Of a stretch of DNA of 7,712 nt, positions 6,412 through 7,712 are shown piece by piece (the first letter of the stretch is position 1; each line of letters starts with the position of its first letter). Position numbers and translations under genes: made by a program. Source of the stretch: an uncultured Clostridia bacterium (lineage in GTDB: Bacteria > Bacillota > Clostridia > Oscillospirales > Acutalibacteraceae); contig CANRDH010000070.1 of NCBI GenBank assembly GCA_947629295.1, positions 1 through 7,712 on the forward strand, read 5' to 3'. The notes under the pieces were generated by a model. That model did no database searches, had not been told where the DNA came from, and saw nothing but the letters and a program-made list of their open reading frames with translations.

Positions 6412-6840
6412 ATGTTGGAATATGTATTACTTGCTGTACCGGTAGTATTTTTGGTTGTTTCTGTTTATTTTGCCTATAAGAATGTAGTTACAGGCAAGAG
6501 AACACGTAAGTCAGCTGTTATAAGACAGATTGCTTCGTTTGCATTTGTCGGAACTCTTTGTCTTATAACATCAATGGTTGCAATGGCTGCTCCGAATGAG
6601 GCTGCCGCGGCTGCAGGCTCTGATCTTAACAAGGGTATCTCAATGATAGCTGCGGCGCTTGCAACGGGTATTTCGGGTATCGGCGGCGGTATTGCAGTCG
6701 GCGGTGCTGCTCCTGCTGCAATCGGTGCAACAAGTGAGGACCCGAAGGCATTCGGTAAATCACTTATCTTTGTTGCACTCGGTGAAGGTGTCGCTCTGTA
6801 CGGACTTCTCGTTTCAATACTTATCATCAGCAACGCTTGA
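6412..6840 (+). CDS. ntpK: V-type ATP synthase subunit K (ion-carrying ring subunit)
   Basis: 142 residues in two parts. Residues 1-60 hold a hydrophobic segment (4-22), a basic loop (KRTRK at 29-33) and a second hydrophobic segment (about 40-58) ending in AMAAP, which resembles a signal-peptidase site. Residues 70-142 are the ring hairpin: inner helix with GISGIGGGIAVGGAA (86-100), polar loop SEDPKAFG (108-115), and outer helix FVALGEGVALYGLL (120-133) with the ion-binding glutamate E125. This part aligns well from memory with the Thermus two-helix ring protein. The Enterococcus hirae protein instead has four helices in two homologous hairpins; here the N-terminal part is not a copy of the ring hairpin. 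Several copies build the rotor ring facing subunit I. The gene ends in tandem in-frame stops, TGA then TAA. Confidence 0.94.
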   Translation: MLEYVLLAVPVVFLVVSVYFAYKNVVTGKRTRKSAVIRQIASFAFVGTLCLITSMVAMAAPNEAAAAAGSDLNKGISMIAAALATGISGIGGGIAVGGAAPAAIGATSEDPKAFGKSLIFVALGEGVALYGLLVSILIISNA

Positions 6841-6858
6841 TAAGAAAAGGGTGAGCTT

Positions 6859-7167
6859 ATGAAATTCTATTTAATAAGCGATAATGTGGATACAATGATG
6901 GGTATGCACCTTGCGGGCATAGAAGGAGTTGTAGTACATGAGGATCATGAGGTCAGAGAGGCTCTGACAAAGGCAATGGATATGGAGGATGTTGCGGTTA
7001 TACTTATGACGGAAAGGCTCGTGCAGCTTTGCCCCGAGCTTGTGTATGATCTCAAGCTTAAACGCAAACAGCCCCTTATAGTTGAAATACCGGACAGACA
7101 CGGAAGCGGAAGAGCAAAGGATTCCATAACGCGTTATGTCCGTGAAGCAATAGGCGTTAAGATATAA
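6859..7167 (+). CDS. ntpG: V-type ATP synthase subunit F (central stalk)
   Basis: 102 residues, normal for the family. It opens MKFYLISDNVDTMMGMHLAGIEG, the usual first strand and glycine-rich turn, continues with DVAVILMTERL and ends PLIVEIPDRHGSG followed by a helix (DSITRYVREAIGV). That is the small alternating alpha/beta domain with a C-terminal helix known for subunit F. The protein sits with subunit D in the rotating central stalk and can tune ATPase activity. The start is ATG at 6859 with AAAAGGGTGA upstream, 18 bases after the ntpK stop. The symbol follows Enterococcus hirae naming, where ntpG encodes the F subunit; elsewhere it is atpF or vatF. Confidence 0.92.
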   Translation: MKFYLISDNVDTMMGMHLAGIEGVVVHEDHEVREALTKAMDMEDVAVILMTERLVQLCPELVYDLKLKRKQPLIVEIPDRHGSGRAKDSITRYVREAIGVKI

Positions 7168-7185
7168 GCCTTCGGAGGTGTAATT

Positions 7186-7712
7186 ATGCCTGATACTGTA
7201 AGCAAGACAGATAATTTTTTAAAGGCAATAGAAAAATATGCTGAGGCTCAGCGTACCAAAATAAAATCCGAAGCCGAAGATTTCAAGGAAAAGGAACTGA
7301 ATAAGGCTGAGGAGGAAGGTCTCAGAGAGGCCTATGTTCTTATTCAGAAAAAAATGAGCGATATAAAGATGCGTGTGGCTGCCGAGTTTTCAAAGGCTGA
7401 AAATGCAAGCAGAAGAAAGGGTTTTATCCGCCGCAGAGAAATCGAGCAGGAAATATTTGATGAGGTAAGAAAAAAGCTTCTTGAATATGTAGAGACTGAC
7501 AAATATATTGAATCGCTCGGTAAAAGTGCGGGTATCATTTCGGAAAAGCTTGATGCCGATGATGTGGTTATAAAGATAAGCAACAGGGATATGAAGCTTA
7601 AGGATAATATACTTAAGGCATTTTCGGGAAGAAAATGTGAAATACAGACCTCCGATGATATTGTTATCGGCGGTATGACAGGACAAAGCCGCAGTCTTGG
7701 CTTGCTTATTGA
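7186..7712 (+). CDS. ntpE: V-type ATP synthase subunit E (peripheral stalk), 3' end cut by window edge
   Basis: 175 complete codons, still open at the right edge. The family is usually near 190-200 residues, so some 15-25 residues are probably missing. The N-terminal half is a long charged helix (KYAEAQRTKIKSEAEDF onward, to about residue 105). The C-terminal half is a small mixed domain ending in the conserved stretch DDIVIGGMTGQSRSLGLLI, the equivalent of the GG-(I/L) strand and following turn in subunit E. The helix pairs with the G/H-like protein from the start of the operon, and the C-terminal domain binds the top of the catalytic head. The start is ATG at 7186, seven bases after GGAGG (7174-7178) and 18 bases after the stop of the F gene. 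Subunits A, B and D are expected next but cannot be seen. Confidence 0.93.
   Translation, partial: MPDTVSKTDNFLKAIEKYAEAQRTKIKSEAEDFKEKELNKAEEEGLREAYVLIQKKMSDIKMRVAAEFSKAENASRRKGFIRRREIEQEIFDEVRKKLLEYVETDKYIESLGKSAGIISEKLDADDVVIKISNRDMKLKDNILKAFSGRKCEIQTSDDIVIGGMTGQSRSLGLLI

Noticed and set aside
1..7712. Defence system, CRISPR array, insertion sequence, phage gene, tRNA or rRNA
   Set aside because: No repeat arrays, transposase or phage proteins, terminal repeats or structured RNA genes were seen. All long real frames are accounted for by housekeeping families.

Overview
The window looks like a chromosomal, mostly housekeeping segment of a low-to-medium GC Firmicute. The clues are AUA and AGA/AGG-rich codon use, strong GGAGG-type ribosome binding sites and AT-rich intergenic DNA. 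I would guess a clostridial gut anaerobe (Oscillospiraceae-like), but that rests on style and gene content, not a marker gene. I found no mobile elements, CRISPR arrays, tRNA or rRNA genes.

Layout. (1) Positions 1-803, minus strand: a nearly complete PHP-family phosphatase of the histidinol-phosphatase type, cut off by the left edge. (2) Positions 804-1170: an AT-rich divergent promoter region. (3) Positions 1171-2829, plus strand: a two-gene unit of a small ACT-domain protein (UPF0237) and a UPF0210/DUF711 'PFL family' protein, behind a near-consensus sigma-A promoter. These two genes recur together in bacteria and their job is not established to my knowledge. (4) Positions 2902-7712, plus strand: a V/A-type (rotary) ATPase operon in the order G/H-like stalk subunit, C, I, K, F, E. 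The A, B and D subunits presumably follow beyond the right edge.

How the ATPase genes fit together. The G/H-like protein and E form the peripheral stalk. C connects the central stalk to the membrane ring. I is the stator a-subunit with the essential arginine. K forms the ion-carrying ring with one glutamate. F is a central stalk subunit. The window therefore encodes the membrane sector and the stalks, but not the catalytic head.

The least ordinary parts are regulatory and architectural. The ATPase promoter has an extended -10 and a perfect 8-bp inverted repeat over its -35. A 14-bp hairpin with competing alternative pairings lies at the predicted 5' end of the mRNA. The K subunit has an N-terminal two-segment extension ending in a signal-peptide-like site before a single two-helix ring domain. 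Two gene starts have closely placed out-of-frame decoy ATG codons. No wholly new system is visible, and I do not claim one.
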